50,675 bases of DNA, taken from the NCBI GenBank assembly GCA_944384505.1, contig CALWTQ010000021.1, positions 1 to 50,675 of the forward strand, in the 5' to 3' direction. This stretch comes from an uncultured Mediterraneibacter sp. Its GTDB lineage: Bacteria; Bacillota; Clostridia; Lachnospirales; Lachnospiraceae. Both the position numbers and the translations under genes were made by a program. Shown here in pieces: positions 1 through 6,701 of this stretch. Numbering within the stretch: the first letter of the stretch is position 1; every line of letters starts with the position of its first letter. The notes below the pieces were generated by a model, which was not told the DNA's origin, did not search any database, and saw only the letters and a program-made list of their open reading frames with translations.

Positions 1-111
1 GTCAGAAGAAGCAGGCGCGGCCGGAAGATTTTCGTAATGGAAAGCCTACAAGCCGCGCCAGTTGTGCGTTTCAGCCTATTTGGGCAATGACATTCCGACA
101 GGGAATGCGCA

Positions 112-379
112 GGAAGCGGAGCGGATGGTTTGAGTATACTTTCTGAGGAAGGGGGCAGCCGGGAGATGTGACTTTGGAGGAATCCGCTGAAAATCTTTAG
201 GGCGGAGAGATGTTGTTAAGCGGCGCGCAGGGATTGTCTGAGCGGAGCGAGTTGCCCGGAGCGCCGCTTTGTATTTAAACATCTCTTCGGCCTGCTAGAT
301 TTTCCGGATTCTGGAACGGAACATCGCACGGCTGTCCCCTTTCACAGAATACGTATCGCAAACCATCCGATCCGCTTCC
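112..379. repeat. Large imperfect palindrome in a chromosomal intergenic repeat
   Basis: Arms at 112-226 and 261-379 pair over most of their length with mismatches. The outer ends GGAAGCGG...CCGCTTCC and the inner ends AAGCGGCGC...GCGCCGCTT match, as do blocks such as GGATGGTTTG and AAAATCT. The loop is about 34 nt. No convincing gene lies in it; the 68-codon frame antisense to 76-282 has no homology-like features. Smaller hairpins precede it (14-21 with 52-59, and CATTCC/GGGAATG near 90-108). It is probably a structured, dispersed intergenic repeat of the host, because its outer part recurs at the right edge of the window. Confidence 0.7.
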
Positions 380-419
380 GGACGTGAGTCGCAGGATATG
401 TTAGTGCACTAAATAGCTG
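361..419 (-). repeat. Outer part of the intergenic repeat, inverted copy of 50603-50661
   Basis: The reverse complement of this stretch matches 50603-50661 at about 53 of 59 positions, including CAGCTATTTAG, CACTAACAT and ACGTCCGGAAGCGGA. The two copies lie outside both mobile elements, in opposite orientation, so they belong to the host chromosome. Confidence 0.75.
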
Positions 420-470
420 TACAATATATTAAAATTAATAGTTATTTAAAAATAAACAAATTTACGATAC

Positions 471-518
471 CCCGCATGGTTGGCAGAAAAACCCCGAAAA
501 AGCTGTCAACCATGCGGG
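471..518. terminator. Strong 16-bp hairpin upstream of attL
   Basis: CCCGCATGGTTGGCAG (471-486) pairs with CTGTCAACCATGCGGG (503-518), with one G-U pair and a 16-nt loop. It lacks a clear U-run on either strand. It is probably a terminator of the host gene region interrupted by the prophage, or a bidirectional structure. The neighbourhood 420-565 is AT-rich and otherwise without genes. Confidence 0.5.
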
Positions 519-565
519 TTTGAAGGCATTTATAGGGAGTGAAAAACAGAAGAAAACTTTGAAGA

Positions 566-599
566 AAATGTGAACGGTTTACAACACGTTTACAACAAA
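566..599. repeat. Prophage attL (34-bp direct repeat)
   Basis: The 34-bp stretch from AAATGTGAACGG to ACAACAAA is identical to 37575-37608. Inside it GTTTACAAC occurs twice with an 11-bp period, a likely integrase-binding pair. The last codons of the integrase gene (stop at 590-592) lie inside the repeat, so integration renews the 3' end of int. Confidence 0.85.
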
Positions 600-1783
600 T
601 CCACTTTTATCTTTTCGATCTGTTCTCTGAGCTCTTCAACAGTCCGATGCCCATAAATCCCGTTTGTGATATCATTTCCAAAAGAATGCCCCATCATTCG
701 TTTCCGATCATTCTCGTTTACCTCAAATTTTTCACACAGGCGTGAAAATGTATGGCGGCAGTCATGCGGCGTGTGCTTCTCAATTCCAAGATCTGCTAAG
801 ACTGAATACATTGCTGATCTGAATTTCTGGTCACTGATCGGCAGGAGCTTTCCGTACTGCCTGATCCTTCGGCGTACCAGTGGAAGGACGGCACTATGAA
901 TAGGTACGATGCGATCCTTCCCGGCTGCTGTTTTAACTCCTCCCTGAAAATACAGGTCCTTTAAATTTACTTTCAGATCTTTGAAAGCAGAAATACGAAA
1001 GCCGGAAAAACACATAATAAGTATCATTTCAACGGTTTCATCCTGCTTATGCTTCCATAAGATTTTTAGATCGGAATCTGAAAACGGGGCACCGTGCTCA
1101 TCATCATCGGCAATTTTGATCCGTGTAAACTGAGCGTATCCTTTTTCGCAGATGTCATTCGAAATAGCGTACCGATCCATCTGGCTCAGCAGAGTTTTAA
1201 CCAGTTCGGCCGAAGAGTGAGACAGACGGTTGGCCACACGGTCAATTACAGCTTGCAAGTCGTCCGCTTTCAAATCAGCATAAACGGAATTATGGATGTC
1301 AGCACAGTTTTTAAACGCGGCTGCCATACTGTTTTCCATTGCCGTGCGTTTTCCAGAATGACCGTATTCTACGCCGAACTTATCAAGATAATATTTCTTA
1401 TAGATGTCTGAGAATGTGGGCTTATCTTCGCTTTCTACGGACAAGACAGCCTTGTTGTAATCAGCGATCAGGTTGTCAAATAGCTTTTCGGTGTTTGCTG
1501 CAACAGTTCTCATTTGCTGTTCGATCAGGATTTCATCCCCTGGCTTATATGTTCCGGCTTTGTAGGAGGTGAGCACAGCCAGTCCCACCATCCTGTCGGA
1601 CACGTAGCATAGGGCAGGAGGCGTTTTCTTGCGCCCATTGTCATATTCTTCAACCGCAGGCGGATACACGCCATATGGATTCCTGCGGCCTTTCCCGAGG
1701 TATCTGATCTGCCCGTACCTCAGTAGCCATTCGGCAATTTTGGAAATTTCTTGCGTCTTGGCATGGTTATCACCTTCTTTCAT
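590..1783 (-). CDS. int: Phage tyrosine integrase, N-terminal frame disturbed
   Basis: Site-specific recombinase that integrates and excises the prophage at the flanking 34-bp repeats. Counting from the ATG at 1783 (397 aa), the catalytic set is visible: R263 in GFRIS, H340-x-x-R343 in HDCRHT, H366 in MGHS and Y377 in IYGH. The N-terminus is odd. A better-placed ATG at 1764, behind AAGGTGAT, opens MPRRKKFPKLPNGY, which looks like the usual start of this integrase group, but that frame meets TGA at once. The expected continuation GQIRYLGKGRRNPY lies in another frame, 8 nt further on. The open frame from 1783 bypasses this with an unrelated 22-residue start and a weak ribosome site. The catalytic domain is intact; whether the protein is made at normal level is unclear. 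Confidence 0.85.
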   Translation of the reverse strand: MKEGDNHAKTQEISKIAEWLLRYGQIRYLGKGRRNPYGVYPPAVEEYDNGRKKTPPALCYVSDRMVGLAVLTSYKAGTYKPGDEILIEQQMRTVAANTEKLFDNLIADYNKAVLSVESEDKPTFSDIYKKYYLDKFGVEYGHSGKRTAMENSMAAAFKNCADIHNSVYADLKADDLQAVIDRVANRLSHSSAELVKTLLSQMDRYAISNDICEKGYAQFTRIKIADDDEHGAPFSDSDLKILWKHKQDETVEMILIMCFSGFRISAFKDLKVNLKDLYFQGGVKTAAGKDRIVPIHSAVLPLVRRRIRQYGKLLPISDQKFRSAMYSVLADLGIEKHTPHDCRHTFSRLCEKFEVNENDRKRMMGHSFGNDITNGIYGHRTVEELREQIEKIKVDLL

Positions 1784-1927
1784 GGTATAAAAATAACAGC
1801 CAGCACAAATGTTCTGGATTGTGTGACTGCCCCGAAGATGATACAATATTCCGTGTGATAAGCTATTGTACGTCCTTCGGGCCGTACTCCTATGACCGTC
1901 CGATGTTGGCGCATCGGGCGGCTTTTA

Positions 1928-2968
1928 TTATTTGCAACATTTTTTACAAGGCGTGTATCCTTGAGAATCGGCCTCTTTAATATCTATACCCTTGGCATTT
2001 TGGATTCCACTACAATGTTTATATTTATGATATTTTTGACTATTATTGGTAATCCAGACAGTATTGTGTACAGTAATATCTACATTTAAAATTTGTCCTA
2101 AGTATGTAACATCTTCTGGAAAAGCGCTGCAGTGTCGATTTAATTCTTTGTTAAGAGCCTTTTCTAATATTTCCAAAGGGGCCTTATACTTGAAAAAACT
2201 TAATAATAATAACAAAAGATTAAACCCGTGTAAACTAGAATCCGGATCCTGGTAAAAGCGTAACTCTTTTTCGCATTCATAATTGTAAATACGTCCACCA
2301 TGAGCCGCTAGATTTCTATATTCCAAACAAACAAAAAGAGTATCCATCATTAATTGGGGAAGGACAGATTTCGGTATTTTGGAATTGGAATCATATAAAT
2401 GTTCGACCATTTTTGTTTGTTCAGCAGGTTTGAATTGATGGATAAAGTTAACAATAGTGCTAAAATAAATACTTTTGAAAAGAATCCAAGGAGGGACTAT
2501 TCCATGCGAAGAAGAATAGTGTGCAATAGGATTTTTGTCTGTTTCTAATGCCCGTTTCATAGTTTCTATAATGCCAGCAAGTGAGAAACGATATTTCTTC
2601 TTGGATTTATCTCTATAATTTCTGAACTGTAAATATTCATCTTGGTGAACACCAAAAGAAGAAGCTATAACATCTGCTGACGCCTCTTTGATATGTTCTT
2701 CCAAATCGAGCATTGCTCCCATGACAGCGTTACGCAGATTTTTGTCCAGTGTATATAAGGACTGAATTTGTTCAAAGGTGACACCAGAACGATATATCTT
2801 ATTGCCGTTTGAAACAAAAATATACGGATCTCGGTAACTCTTGATTAAATTTGAGTATCCACATTGGAATAATTGTTCTTCTGCATATTCTTCGTCAAGA
2901 ACAACCATATTTTGTGAGCGTAATTTTTGAATTTGTTCACTCGGAGTGGTATATCTAATTTCATTCAT
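1928..2968 (-). CDS. Abi_2-family (AbiF/AbiD-like) HEPN protein with C-terminal Cys cluster
   Basis: A 346-aa protein of the Abi_2 abortive-infection family. These are HEPN-fold proteins thought to cut RNA and stop growth after infection. The R-x4-H motif is RNLAAH at residues 218-223. The last ~35 residues form an extra metal-binding-like module (H314, C319, C341, C344 in a YHKYKHCSG...GYTPCKKCC arrangement), resembling small zinc tails found after some nucleases. The start at 2968 has AGGGGAAAT before it; an upstream in-frame ATG at 3037 lies beyond a terminator-like hairpin and is unlikely. It is transcribed leftward behind its own small RNA (2988-3055). The position next to int and before the repressor is typical for prophage defence cargo. 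Confidence 0.85.
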   Translation of the reverse strand: MNEIRYTTPSEQIQKLRSQNMVVLDEEYAEEQLFQCGYSNLIKSYRDPYIFVSNGNKIYRSGVTFEQIQSLYTLDKNLRNAVMGAMLDLEEHIKEASADVIASSFGVHQDEYLQFRNYRDKSKKKYRFSLAGIIETMKRALETDKNPIAHYSSSHGIVPPWILFKSIYFSTIVNFIHQFKPAEQTKMVEHLYDSNSKIPKSVLPQLMMDTLFVCLEYRNLAAHGGRIYNYECEKELRFYQDPDSSLHGFNLLLLLLSFFKYKAPLEILEKALNKELNRHCSAFPEDVTYLGQILNVDITVHNTVWITNNSQKYHKYKHCSGIQNAKGIDIKEADSQGYTPCKKCCK

Positions 2969-2987
2969 AATTATTTCCCCTGTGTAT

Positions 2988-3055
2988 GCAAAAAGAGCCT
3001 TGGAATACAATCCAAGGCTCTTTTTGCGACCGGACACCAGTCATTTGCTAATTAC
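2988..3055 (-). ncRNA. Small RNA leading the Abi_2 gene (abiF-type ncRNA candidate)
   Basis: Downstream of a consensus promoter, the minus strand has a 6-bp hairpin GACTGG-TGT-CCGGTC (3028-3042), then a perfect 17-bp stem (2988-3004 with 3011-3027) containing CCTTGG/CCAAGG and ending in a U-run: a built-in terminator. The abi start codon follows 20 nt later. Abi_2/AbiF genes are known to be preceded by small structured RNAs, recently proposed as ancestors of Cas13 guide systems (recalled, not checked). A ~70-nt RNA plus read-through abi mRNA is the simplest reading. Confidence 0.65.
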
Positions 3056-3061
3056 ATTAGC

Positions 3062-3089
3062 ATTATATCATATGCAGAAGTCTTGTCAA
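3062..3089 (-). promoter_or_regulatory. Promoter of the abi small RNA and gene
   Basis: On the minus strand TTGACA (3089-3084) is followed after 16 nt by TATAAT (3067-3062), both consensus. The expected start is near 3055. A small dyad GCTAAT-GTA-ATTAGC (3047-3061) sits at the start region and could be an operator. Confidence 0.8.
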
Positions 3090-3109
3090 GTATTCACAAA
3101 AATTTGTAT

Positions 3110-3205
3110 TTGTATTTCAATATAAAAAGTGCTATACTAGTAAAGCTGTAATAATCTGAAAGTATTTCCGCTCTGGTGCGTCAACACCGGGGCGGTTGAC
3201 TTTTT
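3110..3205 (+). ncRNA. Possible short rightward RNA with terminator hairpin
   Basis: TTGTAT (3110-3115), 17 nt, TATACT (3133-3138) forms a promoter. About 25 nt after the expected start an 11-bp hairpin (CCGCTCTGGTG / CACCGGGGCGG, 3168-3194) follows, then TTGACTTTTT. No reading frame fits. It could be a ~60-nt RNA transcribed divergently from the Abi_2 unit. Low certainty. Confidence 0.35.
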
Positions 3206-3223
3206 GGGTACATTTGCTATAAT
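3196..3223 (+). promoter_or_regulatory. Promoter of the antisense RNA
   Basis: TTGACT (3196-3201), 16-nt spacer, TATAAT (3218-3223). The expected start is near 3230, just before a GGGTAG/CTACCC hairpin. Confidence 0.7.
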
Positions 3224-3229
3224 GTACTT

Positions 3230-3336
3230 AACAAGACAGCCGACGGGTAGGTGCAAGCTACCCGATCCGGCGAATCAACAGTTACATTAGTAAGCCGTCC
3301 GATCCGACCAAGATGCAGGGCGGCTTACTTATTTTT
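3230..3336 (+). ncRNA. Antisense RNA of the type I toxin (RatA/RNAII-like candidate)
   Basis: The plus-strand transcript from the 3196-3223 promoter begins with a hairpin (GGGTAG GTGCAAG CTACCC, 3245-3263) and ends with a stem AGTAAGCCG...CGGCTTACT (3289-3329) followed by ATTTTT. It converges on the toxin gene at 3325-3405 and covers its stop codon and 3' UTR, the usual layout of TxpA/RatA- and Fst-like type I modules. The pairing RNA would block toxin translation or destabilise its mRNA. Confidence 0.6.
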
Positions 3337-3405
3337 CAAATTCAGAATTGAGACAATTAATCCGGCTACGGCCAGTATGATCATAAATTCTTCATATGTA
3401 CTCAT
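3325..3405 (-). CDS. Holin-like type I toxin peptide
   Basis: A 26-codon gene behind AAAGGGGAAAG. The peptide starts MSTYEEFM, has one hydrophobic segment (IILAVAGLIVSIL) and ends NLKNK. It matches the pattern of the Firmicutes 'putative holin-like toxin' family (MSTYE..., single membrane helix, Lys-rich tail), membrane-acting type I toxins. It faces a convergent antisense RNA that overlaps its 3' end. Probable role: addiction module or abortive-infection cargo of the prophage. Confidence 0.75.
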   Translation of the reverse strand: MSTYEEFMIILAVAGLIVSILNLKNK

Positions 3406-3489
3406 AAGCTTTCCCCTTTCCGCAAGACTCGGATCGGGAACCAGCACGCCCCTCGGCTGCCTGGGTAAATACATTATTCTGTTGTGGAT

Positions 3490-3522
3490 GCCCCGGCGGA
3501 TCTGGGGTTAGCGCGCCGGGGC
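3490..3522. terminator. GC-rich hairpin after the Uma2 gene
   Basis: GCCCCGGCG (3490-3498) pairs with CGCCGGGGC (3514-3522), directly behind the leftward gene ending at 3530. There is no long U-run, so it may be a weak terminator or an mRNA 3' end protector. Confidence 0.45.
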
Positions 3523-3529
3523 GGTTCTA

Positions 3530-4072
3530 TCATAATAGTTCAGAAATGCAGAGGTTTAAATCGCTAAATATACCCGATGAAATATTGTCATTAAATGAAT
3601 ATTGCGCAGAATCTTCTTTTCCTTCAAACGAATATATCTGCACGGTTTCTTTTTCAGGATTTAAGATCCAGTATTCCCGGACTCCGGCAGTGCGATATTT
3701 GAATAGTTTTGTCAGGTAGTCCATGCGCTGACTGGATGGGGAGGCAATCTCTATAATCCAATCAGGACCGCCCTTGCAGCCTTTGTCTGTGAGCTTGTTT
3801 TTGTCACATATGACGCTTATATCCGGCTCAACATAATTCTTATCATCCTCATTTAGAAATACAGCAAATGGGGCAGGATAAACCTCGCAGGAACCTTTCT
3901 TTTCCCTGATGTGGTTTCTGATCGTTGCTGACAATTCCATGACAAGTTTCTGGTGAATCCGGCTTGGCGGCGCCATCATATACATTTTTCCGTCGATTAG
4001 TTCAGCGCGTTCTCCATCTGGGAGAGCGTAGATATCGTCAATAGTGTAAGCGTCTTCTTTGGGGAATGGCAT
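3530..4072 (-). CDS. Uma2 / DUF820-family putative endonuclease
   Basis: A 180-aa protein of the Uma2 (DUF820) family, which has a restriction-endonuclease-like PD-(D/E)XK fold. Visible blocks: YTIDDIYALPDGERAELIDGK near the start, VEPDISVICD (Asp of the core), GGPDWIIEIASPSS (E-x-x in the core strand) and REYWILNPE. The start at 4072 follows AAAGGAAG; the longer frame to 4105 has no such site. The cellular role of Uma2 proteins is not established. It sits singly within the leftward cargo block between the toxin module and a protein of unknown function. Confidence 0.8.
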   Translation of the reverse strand: MPFPKEDAYTIDDIYALPDGERAELIDGKMYMMAPPSRIHQKLVMELSATIRNHIREKKGSCEVYPAPFAVFLNEDDKNYVEPDISVICDKNKLTDKGCKGGPDWIIEIASPSSQRMDYLTKLFKYRTAGVREYWILNPEKETVQIYSFEGKEDSAQYSFNDNISSGIFSDLNLCISELL

Positions 4073-4208
4073 AGAAACACTTCCTTTCTGAATATAATAT
4101 TTCATGAAACACCACTATATAATCGTCGTAGCGGTTATATCTTATTCATTATTGATGAGCTTCATTTCTTCATCGGTCGGAGTGCGGCCAGCTTATTGTT
4201 TGGAGCCA

Positions 4209-5096
4209 TCACTTTTTACTCTCTACAACATTATAGTGTGCTAGTATCGCCTGCCTGCCCTTTTCCGTTAAATGATTACCATTATCCAGATAACCATTTT
4301 CTTGTAAGAACAGCTTTTCCTTGTCAAAGTCAATTCCAAATTCATACTCAAAGTAGACGGGTATCCTTTTTCTATGTATTTTATCTATCCAATATAACAT
4401 GTAAACATGTCCTGGAAGAAGACCATCAGAAAACCGTGTCATTATGTTTTTAGGGACAAGCGCGGATTCCCCGAATGTCTCAACCTGTTTTAGCCAATCG
4501 GTGTTTAGCTCTCTGTCTTGAGAAATAAAAGGTTTTTCCGGATAATGCCTATAATATTTCTTATATATCTGGTTTCTATAAGTATCACTAGCTGCTATAC
4601 GTTGCATTTTATCAATTTTGTCAGCATTAATTTTATTTCTATTTTTCGTTGTTGTGCGAGGCGCATTTGAAAATAAAGTGTTATAGTGTTCTAAGCATTG
4701 AGCAGGCATGCGTTCATTGTAGGAAGATAAGGATTCGACGAATTTGTTGAATCTATTTTCTTTCCCTTTCTCGGTTTTCAGCTTATCCGCTTTTTTGCAT
4801 GTATCAGCCCACATTCTATCAATAAAAGCATTTATTGTTTCAATCTTTTGTTCATCTGTATTCATTCTTTCGTATTTCTGAATAAGATTATCCCCTTTGA
4901 CCTTTACCCGATGGGATGCCTGAGCTTCTGCTAATATGGCGAGCTTTTCCATATATAAATCATATCGACTGAAAAAGGTTTCAGGATTTACAGTATTTTC
5001 TATTAACTGAGCACAGTCGTTTACTATCTCTAAATCCCTTTGAAGCGCTACAAGATCAACTGGCTTTTGCCTTTTAAACAAATCAAAAAATCCCAT
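4209..5096 (-). CDS. Unknown prophage lysogeny-region protein (starts MGFFDLFK)
   Basis: A 295-aa soluble protein behind a strong GGAGG. The MGFFDLFKRQKP start is common in phage lysogeny-region proteins of clostridia. The middle is charged, helical and Lys-rich (residues ~60-180). The last ~45 residues (GYLDNGNHLTEKGRQAIL) resemble a small winged or SAP-like C-terminal motif seen in such proteins. No catalytic motif is recognisable. It is transcribed leftward with the ImmA and repressor genes, 30 nt behind ImmA, so it probably belongs to the lysogenic transcript. Confidence 0.7.
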   Translation of the reverse strand: MGFFDLFKRQKPVDLVALQRDLEIVNDCAQLIENTVNPETFFSRYDLYMEKLAILAEAQASHRVKVKGDNLIQKYERMNTDEQKIETINAFIDRMWADTCKKADKLKTEKGKENRFNKFVESLSSYNERMPAQCLEHYNTLFSNAPRTTTKNRNKINADKIDKMQRIAASDTYRNQIYKKYYRHYPEKPFISQDRELNTDWLKQVETFGESALVPKNIMTRFSDGLLPGHVYMLYWIDKIHRKRIPVYFEYEFGIDFDKEKLFLQENGYLDNGNHLTEKGRQAILAHYNVVESKK

Positions 5097-5126
5097 AATT
5101 TCCTCCCCCCCCCGAGAAACACCACA

Positions 5127-5558
5127 TTAATTAAAATCTTTCAACCGTAATTCTATTAGCTTTTTATTATATCCGAATAGACGCGAAAACTGCGCTGTGG
5201 AAAAATCCAAGTGCTCCTCTATGTCTGCATCGGAAAGCAGTAAATCCATTGCGAACCGATCTGCTTCGATCTCGTACTTGGTAGTATTGAGCTGTGTCCG
5301 AGAATCCATAAAGATAGCGTTCGCTTTCTTATGCAGGAGCATATGTCCTAACTCATGCGCACAGACAAACAGTTTCTCCTGATCGGATAATGATTCATCA
5401 ATATAGATGATATTGTTACGCTGAAAGTACTGATAAAACCCTTTTACCCTGCAAAGAGGATAAAAGACAACTATTACATTGAGATGACTTATGATCTCAA
5501 AGGGATTCCTTGTATTGTACTTTCTGACCAGAGAATCCGCCAGCCGTTTAATATTCAT
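5127..5558 (-). CDS. ImmA/IrrE-type metallopeptidase
   Basis: A 143-aa zinc peptidase with HELGH at residues 68-72 and a downstream EIEADRFAMDLL helix that supplies the third ligand. In ICEBs1 and related phages ImmA cleaves the repressor after DNA damage. Here the gene starts at 5558 (AAAGGATTG before it), 5 bp after the repressor stop, so the two are co-expressed as a repressor and anti-repressor pair. The longer frame to 5699 runs into the repressor gene and is not needed. Confidence 0.88.
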   Translation of the reverse strand: MNIKRLADSLVRKYNTRNPFEIISHLNVIVVFYPLCRVKGFYQYFQRNNIIYIDESLSDQEKLFVCAHELGHMLLHKKANAIFMDSRTQLNTTKYEIEADRFAMDLLLSDADIEEHLDFSTAQFSRLFGYNKKLIELRLKDFN

Positions 5559-5562
5559 AACA

Positions 5563-5967
5563 TCAATCCTTTTTATACTTTTTCGGAGTGTATTTCTCCT
5601 TGTTCTTTTTCTTCGCCATCTCCATGCCAATCTGCATAGCTGACAGAATAGACTCAATCGCCTCCGGTGATGCTGGATCACCATCAAACATGAGTCCATC
5701 CTGCTTGAGTAGTTGCTCGGTGTTGGCGAGGATTTCTTTGATATCTCTTTCGTCTTTATTTGTTAATGCGGTTTCCGAGTCTCCGTTTAACAAATAATCC
5801 ATAGATACACCAAAGTATTTTGCAACTGTATTTAATTTTTCAGCATTGGGAGTAGACTTATCCCATTTGACAATAGTTCCATTACCAAAACCGAGTTCTG
5901 ATTCAAGTACAGGAAGGCTTATGCCTTTAGCATTTGCCAATTCTTTAATTCTTTCTTTTAGGGTCAT
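5563..5967 (-). CDS. cI-type lysogeny repressor (XRE family)
   Basis: A 134-aa protein with an N-terminal helix-turn-helix (LKERIKELANAKGIS...GNGTIVKWDKS...EKLNTVAKYFGVSMDYLLNG, residues ~2-60) and a C-terminal linker without a peptidase domain, as expected for a repressor cleaved by an ImmA partner. The start at 5967 has AGAGG upstream. Its own control region contains five GAGAA-N4-TTCTC-like sites. The Cro-like protein at 6456 shares the GNGTI-x-x-WDK and YFGVS blocks, so the two are paralogues. Confidence 0.9.
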   Translation of the reverse strand: MTLKERIKELANAKGISLPVLESELGFGNGTIVKWDKSTPNAEKLNTVAKYFGVSMDYLLNGDSETALTNKDERDIKEILANTEQLLKQDGLMFDGDPASPEAIESILSAMQIGMEMAKKKNKEKYTPKKYKKD

Positions 5968-5984
5968 AGCTCGCCTCTTTCTAC

Positions 5985-5998
5985 GAGAAAATATTCTC
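5985..5998. promoter_or_regulatory. Operator O1 (repressor/Cro)
   Basis: GAGAAAATATTCTC, a perfect GAGAA-N4-TTCTC dyad, lies between the repressor start and the rightward promoter. Confidence 0.75.
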
Positions 5999-6007
5999 AA
6001 AAAATGC

Positions 6008-6036
6008 TTGACAACAAGAAAATATTCTCGTATTAT
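6008..6036 (+). promoter_or_regulatory. Rightward early promoter (PR) with embedded operator O2
   Basis: TTGACA (6008-6013), 17 nt, TATTAT (6031-6036). The spacer contains operator O2 (AAGAAAATATTCTC, 6016-6029), so repressor binding would block RNA polymerase. On the other strand TATAAT (6037-6032) overlaps the same -10 and may serve the leftward repressor promoter, with a weak -35. Confidence 0.8.
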
Positions 6037-6048
6037 AGAGGATGTAAA

Positions 6049-6062
6049 GAGAAAACATTCTC
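6049..6062. promoter_or_regulatory. Operator O3
   Basis: GAGAAAACATTCTC, with perfect 5-bp half-sites, lies 33 bp from O2 (O1 to O2 is 31 bp): about three helical turns, suiting cooperative binding on one face. Confidence 0.7.
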
Positions 6063-6110
6063 GTAAATAACATGTAACAGCCGATAAACGCCAATTTAAA
6101 AAGCTGTGAC

Positions 6111-6155
6111 TAGAATATTTTCATAGTGCTTAATGTAATAATAGAATATTTTCTC
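6111..6155. promoter_or_regulatory. Two further operator-like sites (O4, O5)
   Basis: TAGAATATTTTCAT (6111-6124, 11 of 14 positions) and TAGAATATTTTCTC (6142-6155, 13 of 14), 31 bp apart and in the opposite orientation to O1-O3. They repeat the 31-33 bp spacing. Confidence 0.5.
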
Positions 6156-6245
6156 TTTTATGTCAATAAAATATTAGATTTTTTTCGAGTATTATTGACA
6201 TTACGCGGGTCGCATTGGAGCGATGGTTTACAGTTACATGTAGCG

Positions 6246-6365
6246 CTAAACTACTTTTTCAAGGTGGATAGTCATAGGGAGAGACTCTCCAACCCAGTAG
6301 GAAAGAGCTACCACTTTATACCCGATGCGCTCATATTTATGTGCGAGATCGAGGTTAGTAGTCAT
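6246..6365 (-). CDS. Possible small antisense ORF between the repressor and Cro genes
   Basis: A 39-codon frame starting MTTNLDLAHKYERIGYK. On the minus strand an excellent AAAGGAGGTGAT lies about 20 nt before the ATG, which is too far; an in-frame ATA lies closer. A TATAAT box lies upstream. The frame is enclosed by an inverted repeat (GCGGGTCGCA near 6205-6214, TGCGACCCGC near 6410-6419). It could be a real short peptide, a leader or a type I toxin-like unit; no family is recognised. Confidence 0.35.
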   Translation of the reverse strand: MTTNLDLAHKYERIGYKVVALSYWVGESLPMTIHLEKVV

Positions 6366-6455
6366 TCTGCTGAATTTTATAGCTATCACCTCCTTTCAAA
6401 GAGGCGATTTGCGACCCGCATAACCAATTATACCAAAATGTGAAAGGAGGCAAAT

Positions 6456-6638
6456 ATGATTCTTAAAAAAATCGAAGAGCTTGCAAAAAAACAGGGTATC
6501 TCAATTACGTTTCTTGAAAAAAAGCTTTCCTTCGGGAATGGAACAATCCGAAGTTGGGATAAATGTTCCCCATCAATTGAGAAACTTAAAAAGGTAGCCG
6601 ACTACTTCGGGGTATCTATCGAGTATTTCCTTGAATAA
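6456..6638 (+). CDS. Cro-like XRE regulator
   Basis: A 60-aa, single-domain helix-turn-helix protein (LKKIEELAKKQGIS...GNGTIRSWDK...VADYFGVSIEYFLE) behind AAAGGAGG. It is a paralogue of the repressor's DNA-binding half without a tail. It is the first clear rightward gene after PR and probably binds the same GAGAA-N4-TTCTC operators in the lytic choice. Confidence 0.82.
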   Translation: MILKKIEELAKKQGISITFLEKKLSFGNGTIRSWDKCSPSIEKLKKVADYFGVSIEYFLE

Positions 6639-6701
6639 TGTAACAAATAGTGTGTCCGATAAAAAGGACTTTGGTTAGATGGAAGATAAGGAGGTGTAGA
6701 G

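Noticed and set aside
76-282. 68-codon minus-strand frame inside the left repeat
   Set aside because: It lies in the arm of a palindromic repeat, has no ribosome site and no protein-like pattern.
590-1846. Longer integrase start at 1846
   Set aside because: The extra 21 residues have no integrase features or ribosome site.
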